Assembly: GCA_028571685.1 (NCBI GenBank)
Contig: CM053148.1
Span: forward strand, 85,582,001 to 85,646,000
DNA length: 64,000 nt
Reading direction: 5' to 3'
Source: Heterohyrax brucei
Taxonomy: Eukaryota > Chordata > Mammalia > Hyracoidea > Procaviidae
Position 1 is the stretch's first letter. Each line of letters begins with the position of its first letter. The position numbers and the translations under genes were made by a program. A model generated the notes under the pieces. It did no database searches and was not told where the DNA came from. It saw only the letters and a list, made by a program, of their open reading frames with translations. This document shows, one piece after another, positions 26,004-36,945 of the stretch.

Positions 26004-26173
26004 GGAAACCCTGGTGGTGTGGTGGTTAAATGCTACAGCTGCTAACCAAAAGGTTGACAGTTCAAATTCACCCAGGTGCTCCTTGGAAACTATAGTGAGC
26101 TGTTCTACTTTGTCCAACAGGGTCACCATGAGTTAGAACTGACTCAATGGCAGTGGGTTTGATTTTTGGAGGG
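26004..26173 (+). mobile_element. AfroSINE, full length, with 13-bp target duplication
   Basis: Starts GGAAACCCTGGTGGTGTGG and ends CAGTGGGTTTGATTTTTGGAGGG. Flanked by TTTTGTGTATTTA at 25991-26003 and 26174-26186, a perfect duplication. It is a clear reference copy for the family here. Confidence 0.95.
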
Positions 26174-26186
26174 TTTTGTGTATTTA

Positions 26187-27245
26187 AATTTTTTATAGTG
26201 AACAAATGCTGGAGGATTTTTGTGTCATTTCACAACTAAATCGAACAAGTTTTCAGCAATATCACCACCATAATTCAGTGAAATTCCCTAAATGATGCTA
26301 AGAAATTTGGCAGACTAAAACGATCCAAAGAAATGTCTGGGGTATAAATTATAGTCACCATCTTTTTCTGTAGAAATTTAGTAGCTAACATAAGTAGCAT
26401 ATTTTATTTTCAAATCCCTACACTTAAAAATACATGAATATTTAACCAAAATACAGCCTAAATGCCAGTCAGATCTAAAGGCTTCATTGCCTGCAATGAT
26501 TTACTTGATTTCTAGGCACTGATGATTTCCTGTCTTAATATTCAGGAGGCAAATCATTCAAGAGTTCCGGTCCATTCTACCGAAAGGCCCCCGACTTCCT
26601 TGAGAGCTTGAGCACAGTTTAAACATTACCTGTGCTGCAGATTTATTTTGCTTCGGCCTGTGTGATCCAGCTTGATTACACTGCAGGTCGACAATTCAAA
26701 GTGCCAGTGTCCTCTTGAATTTTAGAATGCTGGTTCCAAATGTACCATATATTCTGTGAGAGAAATGGAGATGAAAGCACCAGTGGAAACTGAATTCTCA
26801 TCATCTTCACTGTCAATAAATGTTTATCGTGTGCACCCTCTATTCTGCAAATGTTACACAGGTAGGAGCTGTTTTAGTCCACACCATCACTCTTCTTTGA
26901 ATGGTTCATGGCCTTCCTTAAGGTGGATCACAAATCCATACACCTACAATAAACGAATTTTTTACTATGTGTATTTAATTTCACAACAATATGAGTGTAC
27001 ACATTAACAGTATAGACTTTTGGAGTGCACTAATTGTTCTCATGAATAATCCTTGAAACAGGGTATGACACGAAAGCTTTGGATTAAGGTTATTTAAAAA
27101 CGTTATGTATTTACTGTGGCCAATGTGTTTACAACAAGCAATAAAATGAAAGAACCCATTGCAGTCAGGATTGTATTTTTCTCTCATGTTCCTTTTTTCA
27201 GTCACCCTCCAATCCTGCTGATTTAGTCTCACTCTTTTGTATACA
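26187..27245. other. no gene or repeat recognised
   Basis: AT-rich DNA between two SINEs. It contains AATAAA at 26815, 26948 and 27140, the last followed by a T-rich stretch, which could serve as distal polyadenylation sites of CYYR1. Confidence 0.45.
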
Positions 27246-27415
27246 AGGAGGCCCTGGGTGGTGCAAACAGTTAAGCACTCAACTACCACTCAAAAGGTTG
27301 GTGGTTTGAACACACCCACAGACACCTCAGAAGAAAGACCTGGTGATCTACTGCCAAAAAATCAGCCACTGAAAATTCTAAGGGGTGTGGTTCGACTCTG
27401 ACATACATGGTACTG
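27246..27415 (+). mobile_element. SINE variant with long tRNA-like body
   Basis: GGCCCTGGGTGGTGCAAACA head, CTCAGAAGAAAGACCTGGTG body, ending near TGCAATCCACTTACCAGC. Same variant as 22981. Confidence 0.8.
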
Positions 27416-27773
27416 GCATGAGTTGCAATCCACTTACCAGCAACTGGCTAATTTGTTTCTGAATGGGGAACGTGGCCTCAGAACCAGTTCGACTTCGTTT
27501 GGAAAGCTGGCTTCTGCTTTTGGGTTCAAAACAGGCTGCTTCGTCTCTCTGAGATCCAACTTCTTGCACTAGAAAGTACAGATAATAGAATCGCCTTAAT
27601 CAAATTTTTTTGAAAATTAGGTAAATTTACAAAACATTCCAAGCAAACTGTCTGGCTCATAGAAAATGTCCTATGAAAATTAGTCAAAAATAAATTAGCA
27701 AAATGAATGATATAATGATAACATCCAGGACTGTGCTGTCCAGCGCAACAGCCAATACCAATCTATTTAAATT

Positions 27774-27953
27774 CAGGAGCCCTAGTGGCAAAATGGAAAC
27801 TCTGATGGTGTCATTGCTAAGCACTACATCTGCTAAGCGGAAGGTTGGCAGTTCAAATCCTCCAGGTGCTCCTTGGAAACTCTATGGAGCAGTTCTACTC
27901 TGTCCCCTAGTGTTGAGATGAGTCATCTCAGTAGCACTGGATTTGGTTTGACA
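27774..27953 (+). mobile_element. AfroSINE, first of a three-SINE cluster
   Basis: GAGCCCTAGTGGCAAAATGG head through GAGATGAGTCATCTCAGTAG tail. Confidence 0.85.
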
Positions 27954-27955
27954 AA

Positions 27956-28105
27956 ACATTTAAGTGTTCATCTGCTAACCAAAGGGTGGGCCATTCAAAC
28001 CCACCAGCTGCTCCTTGGGAGCCCTGTGGGACAGTTCTACTCTGTCTCATAGGACTGCTGTGACTCAGAACCCACTCGACAGTAACACTAAGTCCATGAT
28101 TTGTA
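27956..28105 (+). mobile_element. AfroSINE, second of cluster, head shortened
   Basis: Starts inside the tRNA-like part (TAAGTGTTCATCTGCTAACC) and continues to ACTCAGAACCCACTCGACAG. Confidence 0.85.
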
Positions 28106-28107
28106 GT

Positions 28108-28235
28108 CCCTGGATGGTGCAAACAGGCAGTGCATTAGGCTTCTTATTGAAAGGTTGGCAGTTCAAGTCCACCCAGAGATGCCTCAGCAAAAAGACTTGA
28201 CAATCTACTGCCAAAAAATCAATTGTTGATTTTAG
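28108..28235 (+). mobile_element. SINE variant, third of cluster, truncated
   Basis: GTCCCTGGATGGTGCAAACA head with the CAGAGATGCCTCAGCAAAAA body, cut off after CAAAAAATCAATTG. Confidence 0.8.
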
Positions 28236-28299
28236 AATCATTGAAGCAAATGAATCTGCAAGTTTAGAGATTGCAAGGACTGCTGGCTATTAGAGGTTG

Positions 28300-28444
28300 A
28301 AATAAAAGAAACGACTTCCCTCTAGGGCCAGCACCCTAAATTCAGATGTCCAACCTCCTAAATTGGGAGAAAACTCATTTCTGTTCTTTAAAACCACCAT
28401 TTGTGGTATTTCTGTTACCATGGCATGAAGGAACTAAGACAGTA
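28300..28444 (+). mobile_element. MaLR-like LTR, 3' fragment
   Basis: Matches the last part of the LTR at 124: GGCCAGCACCCTAAATTCAG, AACCACCATTTGTGGTATTT and the GAACTAAGACA end. Confidence 0.7.
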
Positions 28445-28844
28445 ATGTAGGAAATAACATTTTCCCTCTAACAAGAACTCATGGACACAACAGCTGTGAG
28501 AATCTCAGGCCCATGCCTGGCTCTGATCAAGTTGCCTTTATTGACCAGGGTGGAAGGGAGCCATCCTAACTCTGGAAGCACTGCAGTCCTAAGGGGAAGT
28601 TGAAAGGGGACCCGGAAGGTTTGTGTTTCTCGTAAGCTTCATTTACGAGCTGCTCGGGCTCCTGTGCAATCTGTCTGGGAACGAGGTGCAAGCCCACACC
28701 TCTTTATGGGCAAGTCTTCAGGGGGTCCTATGTCTAGCCTTCCTTTCAGCTGTGTTCCAGACACGCGTTCTTGATGAAGACTTCTAAGACAAGTTTCCAG
28801 CTGAGTGTTCAGTAGATGGAGTTGCTGACTTCCTAATCTTGAAT

Positions 28845-29162
28845 GTTTCTGTTGGCTGCTATGCAGTCTGTTGCCAACACACAGCAACCCCATGCACAAC
28901 TGAAAAAAAATCTGCCTGCTCTCTGATCAGTGATGGATTCAACCATTTTGAACCCTAGAGTTTTCATTGGTAGATTTTCAAAATTAGATTGTCAAGCTTT
29001 TCTTCCTAGTCTTCTTAGTCTGAAACTTGTTGACATCATAGCAACACAGAAACCTCTACTGGCAGATGGCTGGTGGCTGAGGACAAGGAGCCTTGGCTGC
29101 ATGTGAACCTGAGTCTCCTACATGGAAGGCAAGGATTCTACTGCTGAACCCCTAGTGCCTCA
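28845..29162 (-). mobile_element. diverged AfroSINE-family element (long variant)
   Basis: TGTTGGCTGCTATGCAGTCT, AGCAACCCCATGCACAACTG, TTTTCATTGGTAGATTTTCA; the head-like ACTGCTGAACCCCTAGTGCC is at the right. Confidence 0.65.
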
Positions 29163-29869
29163 CGCCAGAACACCTCTTCTAAAAATATGGCAACCCAAAT
29201 CCCAGGAAATGTTTGGAACTGCAGAAACACGAGTTGAAATATCTACTTTCCCTGAATGTGATGTTAAGGGATAACTGGCCAAGAAAATTGCTCTAAGTTT
29301 GACTCTTTGATTCCTGCGTGAGCTCTGTGGCCTCTCCTCTAAGCCCACCGGCAGCAGCCGTGGGGGTGTGCCATTTGCCATCTCTAAGCCCAACAAGGAG
29401 GAAGCAGAGGAATCGTTTTCTGAATCGTGTTTGGCCATGAATGGTAGATGAGTAGAGACCTCACACTGTCTCCTGGGCCTGAAAGTTGGATAATATGAGC
29501 GTTTTGGCTAATAAAAATCCAAAGACAGCCAAATGATCTGGTTATCCCATTTTGGTAGCATGTGACCTATTAGTGTCTTGATTATCACACAGCTTGTGTA
29601 TCATCTTCTCTGCTGAGAGGGAAACAATCGGAAAGCGGGTCAGAAGGATCAGTTTCATCTTCATGAGTGGTGACATGCAGTGGAAATTCCAATCCCCTGA
29701 GTGGCTTACCCCGTTCTGAACACAAACTCCCTTACCACCATGCTGTTAGGGGGCTGGGGGACGTGGTCCCATTCCTTCCTCTGTCAGCTCTGCTGATTTC
29801 TCCATTCAGGATTTGTTGTTCCCACTTCTGAACTTTTTTTGTACTTATGTGCATCTCCTTTTAAGGCTT

Positions 29870-30060
29870 CCTGAGTGGCTCAAACAGTTTCCATTTCACC
29901 ACTAGCACTGAAGTTGGCAATTGGAACTCAGCCAGCAGTGCTGTGTCAGAAAGGCCTGTCATTTCCTGCTACAAAGATAACAGGGGGGAAAAAAAACCTT
30001 TGGAGCAGTCTGTAACTACTTTGTGACACACTGGTTTACCAAGAGTTGTAACTGACTCAG
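29870..30060 (+). mobile_element. SINE variant, diverged
   Basis: CTTCCTGAGTGGCTCAAACA head, CAGAAAGGCCTGTCATTTCC, GTAACTGACTCAGTGACC tail. Confidence 0.6.
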
Positions 30061-30062
30061 TG

Positions 30063-30372
30063 ACCTGAAGAAATCTCTTGGGATATAAAGATTAACCAGA
30101 GTATAAGCAGAGAGGTGGATACCTCATACCACCAAGAAGCAGTGCCAGGGGCAGAGTGCATCCTTTGGAAAGGACAGAGGTCCCTGCATCTCAGAAGCTC
30201 CCAGTCCAGGGAGCTGGGCCTACCTTCAGAGCCAACAGAGAAAGCCTTCCTCTAGATCTGATGCCCTGAATTTGAATTTGTAGCCTACCAGACTGTGAAG
30301 GAATAAAATTTTTCTTTGTGAAAGCCATCCACTTGTGGTATTTCTGCTACAGCCACACTATACGACTAAGAC
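30063..30372 (+). mobile_element. MaLR-like LTR, 3' half
   Basis: TCTCTTGGGATATAAAGATT, GAGGTGGATACCTCATACCA, AGCCTACCAGACTGTGAAGG and GGTATTTCTGCTACAG match the 3' half of the family, close to the copy at 53179. Confidence 0.7.
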
Positions 30373-30374
30373 AC

Positions 30375-30515
30375 TCCCTCATAGGGTCTCCAAGGCCGTA
30401 ATCACTGAAGCCAACTGCCATGTCTTTCTCCTACAGAGTGGCTGGCATGTTCTAACCACTGACATCTCAGTTATCAGATGATCACTTTAATCACTGTGCC
30501 ACCAGAGTGCCTGAT
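30375..30515 (-). mobile_element. AfroSINE head fragment
   Basis: CATAGGGTCTCCAAGGCCG through ATCACTGTGCCACCAGAGTG; the tail end is absent, probably removed at the LTR boundary. Confidence 0.6.
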
Positions 30516-31014
30516 ATAAAAAAGTGAATACCAACCAAACATCAGAAAAGAACTGCCTCATAAATCATATTTCTGATTCTAACGCGATTGGATTGGAATG
30601 TAATTTGAATGTATTCTAATGTAATTTTGACTTGAAAAACAGTGTCCCAATAATTTACCCAGCACATTTTTACACATATAAAAGGCTTTCCTCTGTATAT
30701 TGCCATTCTTTTAGGGTCTGTTGAAAAACTGCTGATTATTCTGAAAAGAAATGAACAGACAAAAAAAAGACAAAACCTGGCAGAAAACAAGAGGTTAATA
30801 ATAAAACGGCAGCCAGCTTTTCTGCTGTTGTTGTTCTCTAGTATGTAGGAAAAGTACTTACCCACTTTCTGAAAAGCAGTAATGCCACTGTAAAAGATGG
30901 TTTCTTAAATAGAAATATCCTTCAAAATTTACTATTAGTAAATTAGTAATAGTAACAGTTCACATTAGCTTACCAGGCACTGTTGAAGCTCTTTGTATTC
31001 GAGTTATATTTCAT

Positions 31015-31160
31015 CTTCTCCTAGCCTGTGTGTATCAGAGTAGAACTGTGCTCCATAGGGTTTTCCACGATGGATTTTCAGAAGTGATAACTAGGTCTTT
31101 CTTCCCAGGTGTCTGTGGGTGAAATTTCCAATCTCTTGGTTAGCAACCAAACACATGAAC
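31015..31160 (-). mobile_element. diverged AfroSINE-family fragment
   Basis: TGTATCAGAGTAGAACTGTG, CTCCATAGGGTTTTCCACG, TTTTCAGAAGTGATAACTAG. Confidence 0.65.
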
Positions 31161-31220
31161 CAAAGTTTGCACAAGTCAGGAACTTCAGCTCCATAGTATT
31201 ATCATCTTCTCTGTTGCACA

Positions 31221-31376
31221 GATGCCCTGGCAATGTAGCGGTGAAGAACTCAGCTGCTAACCATAACATCAGCAGTTCAAGTCCACCAGCCACTGCACGG
31301 AAATTTTATGGGGCAGTTCTACTCTCTCCCATAAGTTTGTTATCAGTCAGAATCGACTCCACAACAACAGATTTCT
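31221..31376 (+). mobile_element. AfroSINE
   Basis: GATGCCCTGGCAATGTAGCG head through CAGTCAGAATCGACTCCACA tail. Confidence 0.85.
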
Positions 31377-32165
31377 TGTGCAGTTACAGAAACCTTAAAT
31401 GTATTTCTTTGTCATCCTAAAAATATCTTTCAGAGAGAATGCACTTTTAATGCCATATAGAAATATAGACGTATTTACCTTTTACTTGTAAAAGCTGCCT
31501 GCAGCAATATTAGGACTAATTGTAAGAGCTGCCTGCCCATAACCTGAGTTCCCAGTGGATGATGACATGTGTTTAAACAGTCTTTTGTCCTTATGTGGCA
31601 ACTAGTCCTTTAGCCTCTATCAGTTCCAATTTTTATTCACATCTCAGATAGAGACGGAGAAGGAAGGATTCTTTTATCTCTGTTACAGTACCAGTCCTCG
31701 ACAGATACCTCATCCAATTCTCTCTCAGGTCCTGGTTTTCACCTGAAACATTAGCAGAAAAGTTGAATTTTCCAGAGATGCTCTATGTTTCCTTCTGACC
31801 AGGATTAATGAGTGAGTCAATATTTATGGAAAAGAGTTAGAAGAGTTAAGAGGACCCATGCAAAGTGATATAACCATAAAATAATTTTGCAGGGATGGCT
31901 AGACATTTTGGTAAGCATGACTGAGAATGATAGACATTGATTGTCTACTTTATCTGTATCTAAATATTTTTATGGAATTAGCTGGCTTTCTGTGATTTTT
32001 TTTTGGAGAAGCTCATGAATTTTGTAAAATTATACATACATATTAAAATATTAAACTAGATAATAACATGTTAGAAAGCTTAGGGAAGAATTTTTAAACC
32101 AGAAAAATTGTAATAGTAGCCTGCTCAGTAATTTTGCACAAATAGTATGGTTCTGTAGTAATCAT

Positions 32166-32202
32166 TGGTAACCCTGGCACAGTAGCTATGAGCTATGGCT
32201 GC
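32166..32202 (+). mobile_element. AfroSINE, 5' part (split by LTR)
   Basis: Head only (GGTAACCCTGGCACAGTAGC). It continues at 32728 after the LTR. Confidence 0.85.
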
Positions 32203-32727
32203 TGTTTTAATCAGCTAGTGCTACTGTAACAGAAATACCACAGAGTGGATGGCTTTAACAAAGGAAGGTTTATTCTTACACAGCCCAGTAGGCTACAATT
32301 CCAAAATTCAGGATGTCCACCCCAGGGGAAGACTTTCCCCCTTGTCAGCTCTGCGGGAAATTCTGGTTTGCATCAGTCTTTGTCCAGGGAGCATCTTGGC
32401 ACAGGAACCTCAGGTCTGAAGGACATGCTCTTCTCCCGGTGATGCTTTCTGGACGGTGTGAGGTTCCCAGTTCTCTGCTTGCTTCTCTTTCCTGTTATCT
32501 CTTGTAGGACAAAAGGCTGAAGGATGGGGCAGGCTGCACTCCAGGGAAACTCTCTTTACAGTGGAGCAGGGCAGTAATTCTATGAAGAGATTCACAGCCC
32601 CACCCTAATCCTTTAACATACAGCACAGGTAAACCACAAAACGGAGGACAATCGCAGAATACAGGGACTCCTGGCCCAGCCACAAGGCTACACATATTTT
32701 TTGGGGGACACAATTCAATCCACGACA
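32203..32727 (-). mobile_element. MaLR-like solo LTR inserted in a SINE
   Basis: 525 bp, TG...CA ends, flanked by GCTGC at 32198-32202 and 32728-32732. Removing the LTR and one GCTGC restores a continuous SINE, which proves the boundaries. Confidence 0.95.
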
Positions 32728-32860
32728 GCTGCTAACCAAATGTTGACAGTTCAAGTCTACCAGCCACTCCTCGGAAACCCTATCTGGCAATTCTACTGTC
32801 CTGTTGGGTCACTGTGAGTCAGAATCAACTCAACGACTGCAAGTTTGTTTTTTGGTTTTG
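32728..32860 (+). mobile_element. AfroSINE, 3' part (split by LTR)
   Basis: Resumes at GCTGCTAACCAAATGTTGAC and runs to GTGAGTCAGAATCAACTCAA and the T/G-rich tail. Confidence 0.85.
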
Positions 32861-32959
32861 GAGTTCATAATAAACAATGACATAAAGGAATTTCTGCCCA
32901 GCAGGAAGCTATATACACATGGATGTCAAATTAAAATATTTATGAACCCATGTTTCTCC

Positions 32960-33170
32960 AGGTCACCAACCAAAAAAAAATCAAGTCTATTCTGGCTCAT
33001 GGTGATTCTACAGGACAGAGCAGAACTGCCACCCAGGGCGTTTCCAAGACCACACATCTTTATGAAAGCTGACTGCCACATTTTTTTCCCATGGAGCAGC
33101 TGGTGGGTTTGAACCACAGATCTTTCAGTTGCCAGCCAAGCACTTAACCACTGTACTACCAGGGCTCATT
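32960..33170 (-). mobile_element. AfroSINE, full length
   Basis: AACCAAAAAAAAATCAAGTC tail at left; AACCACTGTACTACCAGGGC head at right. Confidence 0.85.
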
Positions 33171-33179
33171 CTCCAAGTC

Positions 33180-33700
33180 GTAGTAATACAATCAATGGTG
33201 TTTCTCCATCTTGGGCTTCATTTTCTGCTACAGTACTTATAAGACCCTGCAGGATATTACCAATAATTATTTAGGAGTCCCCAAGGGTGTTTTCTTATGG
33301 TCTTTCAAGGACCAAGCTCCATCTTCCAGATTCTTTCCCTCCAGCTCCCCGTCAGTAATGCTCGTGGCTAGATATTTGCTAACCACTAGATTTTCAGCAT
33401 TGTCCTGCTGCTGGAGACTGCCTTCAAGGTCTCCGGATTGGATTGCTGTGCGCAGGCGCCAGCACTGCTGTCCTTGCGGCACCTTCCACGTTGCAATGTC
33501 ACTGTCCACTATTGCAGTAGCAGCACTGTCCTGGAGAATGAGCAAATACTGTGCCAGTTCCTGGATGTCCTGGAAGTTATTGGCCCAAGGTGCCACGGGC
33601 AGGGTGCAGTCACCGGGGTGCTGGAGCTTCCGGTATTCTCTTCATCCCATGACAAAGTGAATATTGCAGTCTGGAATAAATGGGAGCATGGCTCTCTTTT
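33180..33700 (-). pseudogene. unidentified pseudogene-like coding remnant
   Basis: On the minus strand a long coding-like frame runs from about 33650 to 33267. It includes EYRKLQHPGDCTLPVAPWAN, then NFQDIQELAQYLLILQDSA and AENLVVSKYLATSITDGELE. An upstream in-frame part (PFIPDCNIHFVMG) is separated by a TGA. After a TAA at about 33265 a shifted frame gives ENEAQDGETPLIVLLRLGE. The block is GC-rich with several CpGs, unlike its AT-rich surroundings. Stops, a frame change and the lack of visible introns suggest a processed pseudogene. I do not recognise the parent protein. The overlapping + frame (33211-33660) looks like a shadow. Chance cannot be excluded. Confidence 0.45.
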
Positions 33701-34100
33701 CCTTTTGCTGAAGACATTAAGGTCAAAGTAGCAATACTTTATGTTCCCAATATCTCAGCAGTTCAGCTGTGAAAGTAGTTCTTTTCATTTTATTCTAACA
33801 TCTCTCAAACTAGGAGAAAAGAGCTTTAGGACATATTCAAGCAATAGACATTGTGCTTGTATTATTTTTTTAAAAAATGCAACTTGCATTCCTTTCTGGA
33901 GAGTAGGATATTTTTATGAGAATATAATTCAGGCTCATTTCTCTCTTAGGCTGAGCCTTGCCCTGGAGACTTCTTGGCCTCTCGTGCATATAAAATCTTG
34001 GTGGGCGTACTCCTTCGCCCATGTCTGGTGTCCACAAATGAACAGTTTAAGCTCAGTGTGGGCAATGATCTCCATTCTCCATAAAGGATGCAACATATGG

Positions 34101-34119
34101 AAAAAAAAAAAAAAAAAAC
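34101..34119 (+). repeat. poly(A) run
   Basis: About 19 consecutive A. It could be the tail of a retroposed sequence to its left, but I recognise none. Confidence 0.9.
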
Positions 34120-34539
34120 CTACTGACATTGAAAAATCCTGGTATTTCTCCTAATGAAGAATAAGTAGCCATAAAGTAGTACTTCCCTGAAACTATTGTT
34201 TGGCCAAATACAAATGAGTTGATAATGATTCCATCAGACAATTTAGGCAGATAAGCTAGTTCAAGACTTTTTTATATAAATGACTACTTTGGGGGCCTTC
34301 CAAAAGTATATTTTTAGAGATACATCAGCAGAAACAAAATGAGGGTCCAAGGATTCTCTTCATCATAGAATGATTTGAGCAGATGGAAGACACGGCATCA
34401 CCTACTTAAAATTACCTGATGAATATAAAAAGTATCATGCAAAAATAAAAGGTAAAAATGGCCCTTTGCCCTAATCTTTTCTGTTCTGCATAACTTCTCT
34501 GTGGCTAAATTCTTCCCTGTTATTTCAAACACTTAGACA

Positions 34540-34820
34540 CTTTTTGCCATGGTCCATCAGGGTCTGTGTGTCCTATCCGTGTTGGCCTCTTCACATTCAC
34601 TTATGCTTCTCCCCGTTTGTTCCTGATGGTAGGCTCTTTCTCATCTCAGGACCTTTCTCCTTGTTGTTTCCTTTGATTGGAATGCCCTTCTACTTGCTCT
34701 TTGTACAGCCGTCTTCTCATTCTTCCAGCTTCAGGTTCAACGTCACCTCCTCAGAAACAACTTTTGTGACAACTTGTTGTCATGTTAGTACTTGTATGTT
34801 TAGCTGTTAGCTTTACTTGT
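34540..34820 (+). mobile_element. L2 LINE fragment
   Basis: CT-rich L2 wording: TTTGATTGGAATGCCCTTCT, CAGGTTCAACGTCACCTCCT, CAGAAACAACTTTTGTGACA. Confidence 0.7.
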
Positions 34821-34827
34821 CCCTACT

Positions 34828-34881
34828 CTGGCCCCTGGGTCGCCATCAGTCGGATCCGACTCGACGGCACTTGGCTGGCTC
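34828..34881 (+). mobile_element. SINE/RTE-type 3' tail with palindrome
   Basis: GGCCCCTGGGTCGCCATCAG, then the perfect 14-bp palindrome AGTCGGATCCGACT at 34848-34861, then CGACGGCACTTGGCTGGC. Same tail as at 60970-61021; no tRNA-like head is attached here. Confidence 0.75.
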
Positions 34882-35450
34882 ACTTGGTCTTTGTGTTGTT
34901 TTGCCCCCCCTCAATCTCTGTGAATGCCGCAGAGTAGCTACTTAGTCAACATTCAAAATATCTTGCAATGCTACTGTTGGAAATTAGAAATTCAACCATG
35001 AAAATAAAAGGAGAAAACTTATTACTAATTCAGAAATACATTAGCATAATTTCTAGGAATTGCATCTTTTGGCCAATGCTGAGTTCATTTAGCTCTTCTC
35101 TAAGCAATGCTTTAACACTGCAGGCCTCCCTCAGTCTACTTCTCTCCATCTTCAGCTATTTTTCTTACTTTCCTCTGGTCATTTTGCATCCACTCTCCAC
35201 CTCTCTCTGCTCCATATCTACTGCAGGAGTCTGAACTTCGTGGATTATATCAGTTGGGTATTCTTTCAATCAGTTCTGGTTGAGGCAGCCAATGGGAGCC
35301 CAACCAGGAGCTCAGAAAGTAAAATGAGAGTGAACATGAGGTATTCACTTGGGGTATTTATTTGACTGTGCCTCTCAATTGAAATTTCAGCTTCCCTAGG
35401 TGTCTGCTCCAGCTGTTTTTCTTAGCTCTTGCTTCTTGCCCATTCAGGCT

Positions 35451-35453
<3 letters not shown>

Positions 35454-35492
<39 letters not shown>

Positions 35493-35507
35493 CTGTTGTT
35501 GATAGGT
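35454..35507 (+). repeat. (CTG)n trinucleotide repeat with TTG interruptions
   Basis: Around 17 CTG/TTG units directly adjoining a minus-strand SINE tail (GGTGCCCTCAAGTCAGCTGT). The Leu-rich open frame across it is an artefact. Confidence 0.9.
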
Positions 35508-35630
35508 GCCCTCAAGTCAGCTGTGACACATAGTGACCCTGCATACAGAAGAACTCCCACTCCCCCATCTTTTCTATACCTCCTTTCTCAATGGTAGTGC
35601 CATCACTATGAGGGGTAATACAGCCCAGCC
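35508..35630 (-). mobile_element. diverged AfroSINE tail fragment
   Basis: GTGCCCTCAAGTCAGCTGTG, CACATAGTGACCCTGCATAC; the rest is unclear. Confidence 0.5.
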
Positions 35631-35699
35631 AGGGGATCTTTGGAAATGAGTGGTAACAACATTGTTGTTGACACAGTGCCTGGGAAATGCTACTGACTC

Positions 35700-35940
35700 T
35701 CAAAACAGATTGTCATTGAGTTGAGTCCAACCCAAGACAATGCATGTGTGGCAGAGCCTAACCGCGCTCCACTGAATTGTTGGTGGCTGATTTTTAAAAA
35801 GTAGGTGGCCAGGTCTTTCCTCTGAGTTACCTCTGGTTGGACCCAAGCCAACCAGAACTACTGAGTGCCTTAACATTTGGGATCTGAATTTGGGATTAAC
35901 AGCTGAATGCATTAACCACTTACACTACTCAGTGACTCCA
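35700..35940 (-). mobile_element. diverged AfroSINE-family element
   Basis: TTGAGTTGAGTCCAACCCAA, GCAGAGCCTAACCGCGCTCC, GTGGCTGATTTTTAAAAAGT, AGGTCTTTCCTCTGAG; head-like AACCACTTACACTACTCAGT at the right. Confidence 0.7.
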
Positions 35941-35950
35941 TGTAACATAC

Positions 35951-35983
35951 CACACACACACACACACAAAAAAAAAAAAATCC
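35951..35983 (+). repeat. (CA)n plus poly(A)
   Basis: CA run grading into about 15 A. Confidence 0.9.
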
Positions 35984-36734
35984 TGAAAACAAAGAATTGT
36001 CTTGTATGAATGACTCTCACCCTCAAGTTTATTTGTGAGATCTTGCTTCTGTGGATACTTGAGAGTCAAGAATCCATAATTACATGATGTTTAATCATTT
36101 TTAAAAGTTTCAGACATTTAATGTCCCTCACCAGTGCCATTGACAATGAATTAGTTAGTTAACCTTGCTGGTCTGAGAGGCAAGAGCATTTTAGTACATG
36201 TTCTATCTCCATTCACTTCTTTTGCCTTCAGAGAATGAAGGTTCAATGGCTAGAATATTTCAAGTTGTGTTGGGGGCTCTCTTGCTGCAATTTTCCTGTG
36301 GTAACTGTGCTTCACCCCGTAATGGCTGTGTGTCACTGTTCCCAAGAATGGATGCAAATTTCTGTGGTTGGAGTCAGGATCTATTTTTACCTGGAAGCAA
36401 ACCACATTCCCTTCTGAGCAAAGCTGCATTTTACAGTTGGTGAAGAGGTGAGTTGTAACTTGTAAAGGCGCAAGTTGCTGGAGTATGAATAATTGATATT
36501 GAACATAAGTCCTTTTTTATGGTCTCCATTCGTTAGGGGAAAATCTAATCAGGCAACACTGTTTACATGTCACCAGACTTGAAGTATGTCTTAGGAAATA
36601 AAAACATTGGCTTTTTACACGCCCTGAGCATCGATTTCAGTAAGTTAGGCTCTGTAACTATAAGATAGCATTGAAATTAAAATATCCGACGGCCATATTC
36701 CTGCTTGTATTTCCACCACTCCTCTGTTAGTTGA

Positions 36735-36945
36735 TCACACCACTGGCTTGTGTGTTGCTGTGATGCTGGAAGTTATGCCACCAGTATTTCAAATACCAGC
36801 AGGGTCATCCAGGATGGGCAGGTCTTCACAAAGCTTCCAGACTTAGAACAGAAAGAAAAGCCTGGCCATCTACTTCTCAAATGTAGCCAGTGAAAACCTC
36901 ACAAGTCAAAATAGAACACTATCTGACACGGCAGCCTTGGCCATG
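36735..36945 (+). mobile_element. afrotherian SINE variant fused to an RTE 3' end
   Basis: GTGTTGCTGTGATGCTGGAA, CCAGTATTTCAAATACCAGC, GAGAAAGAAAAGCC-like body. It passes without a break into RTE 3' sequence at about 36948. Confidence 0.65.

Noticed and set aside
26004..26080. tRNA-like sequence with A and B boxes
   Set aside because: It is the head of a SINE, as at dozens of other places here; none folds convincingly as a true tRNA gene with intact arms.
33211..33660. 149-codon + strand open frame
   Set aside because: Overlaps the minus-strand pseudogene-like frame, which has the more protein-like composition; taken as its shadow.
35400..35597. Leucine-rich open frame
   Set aside because: Produced by the CTG repeat.
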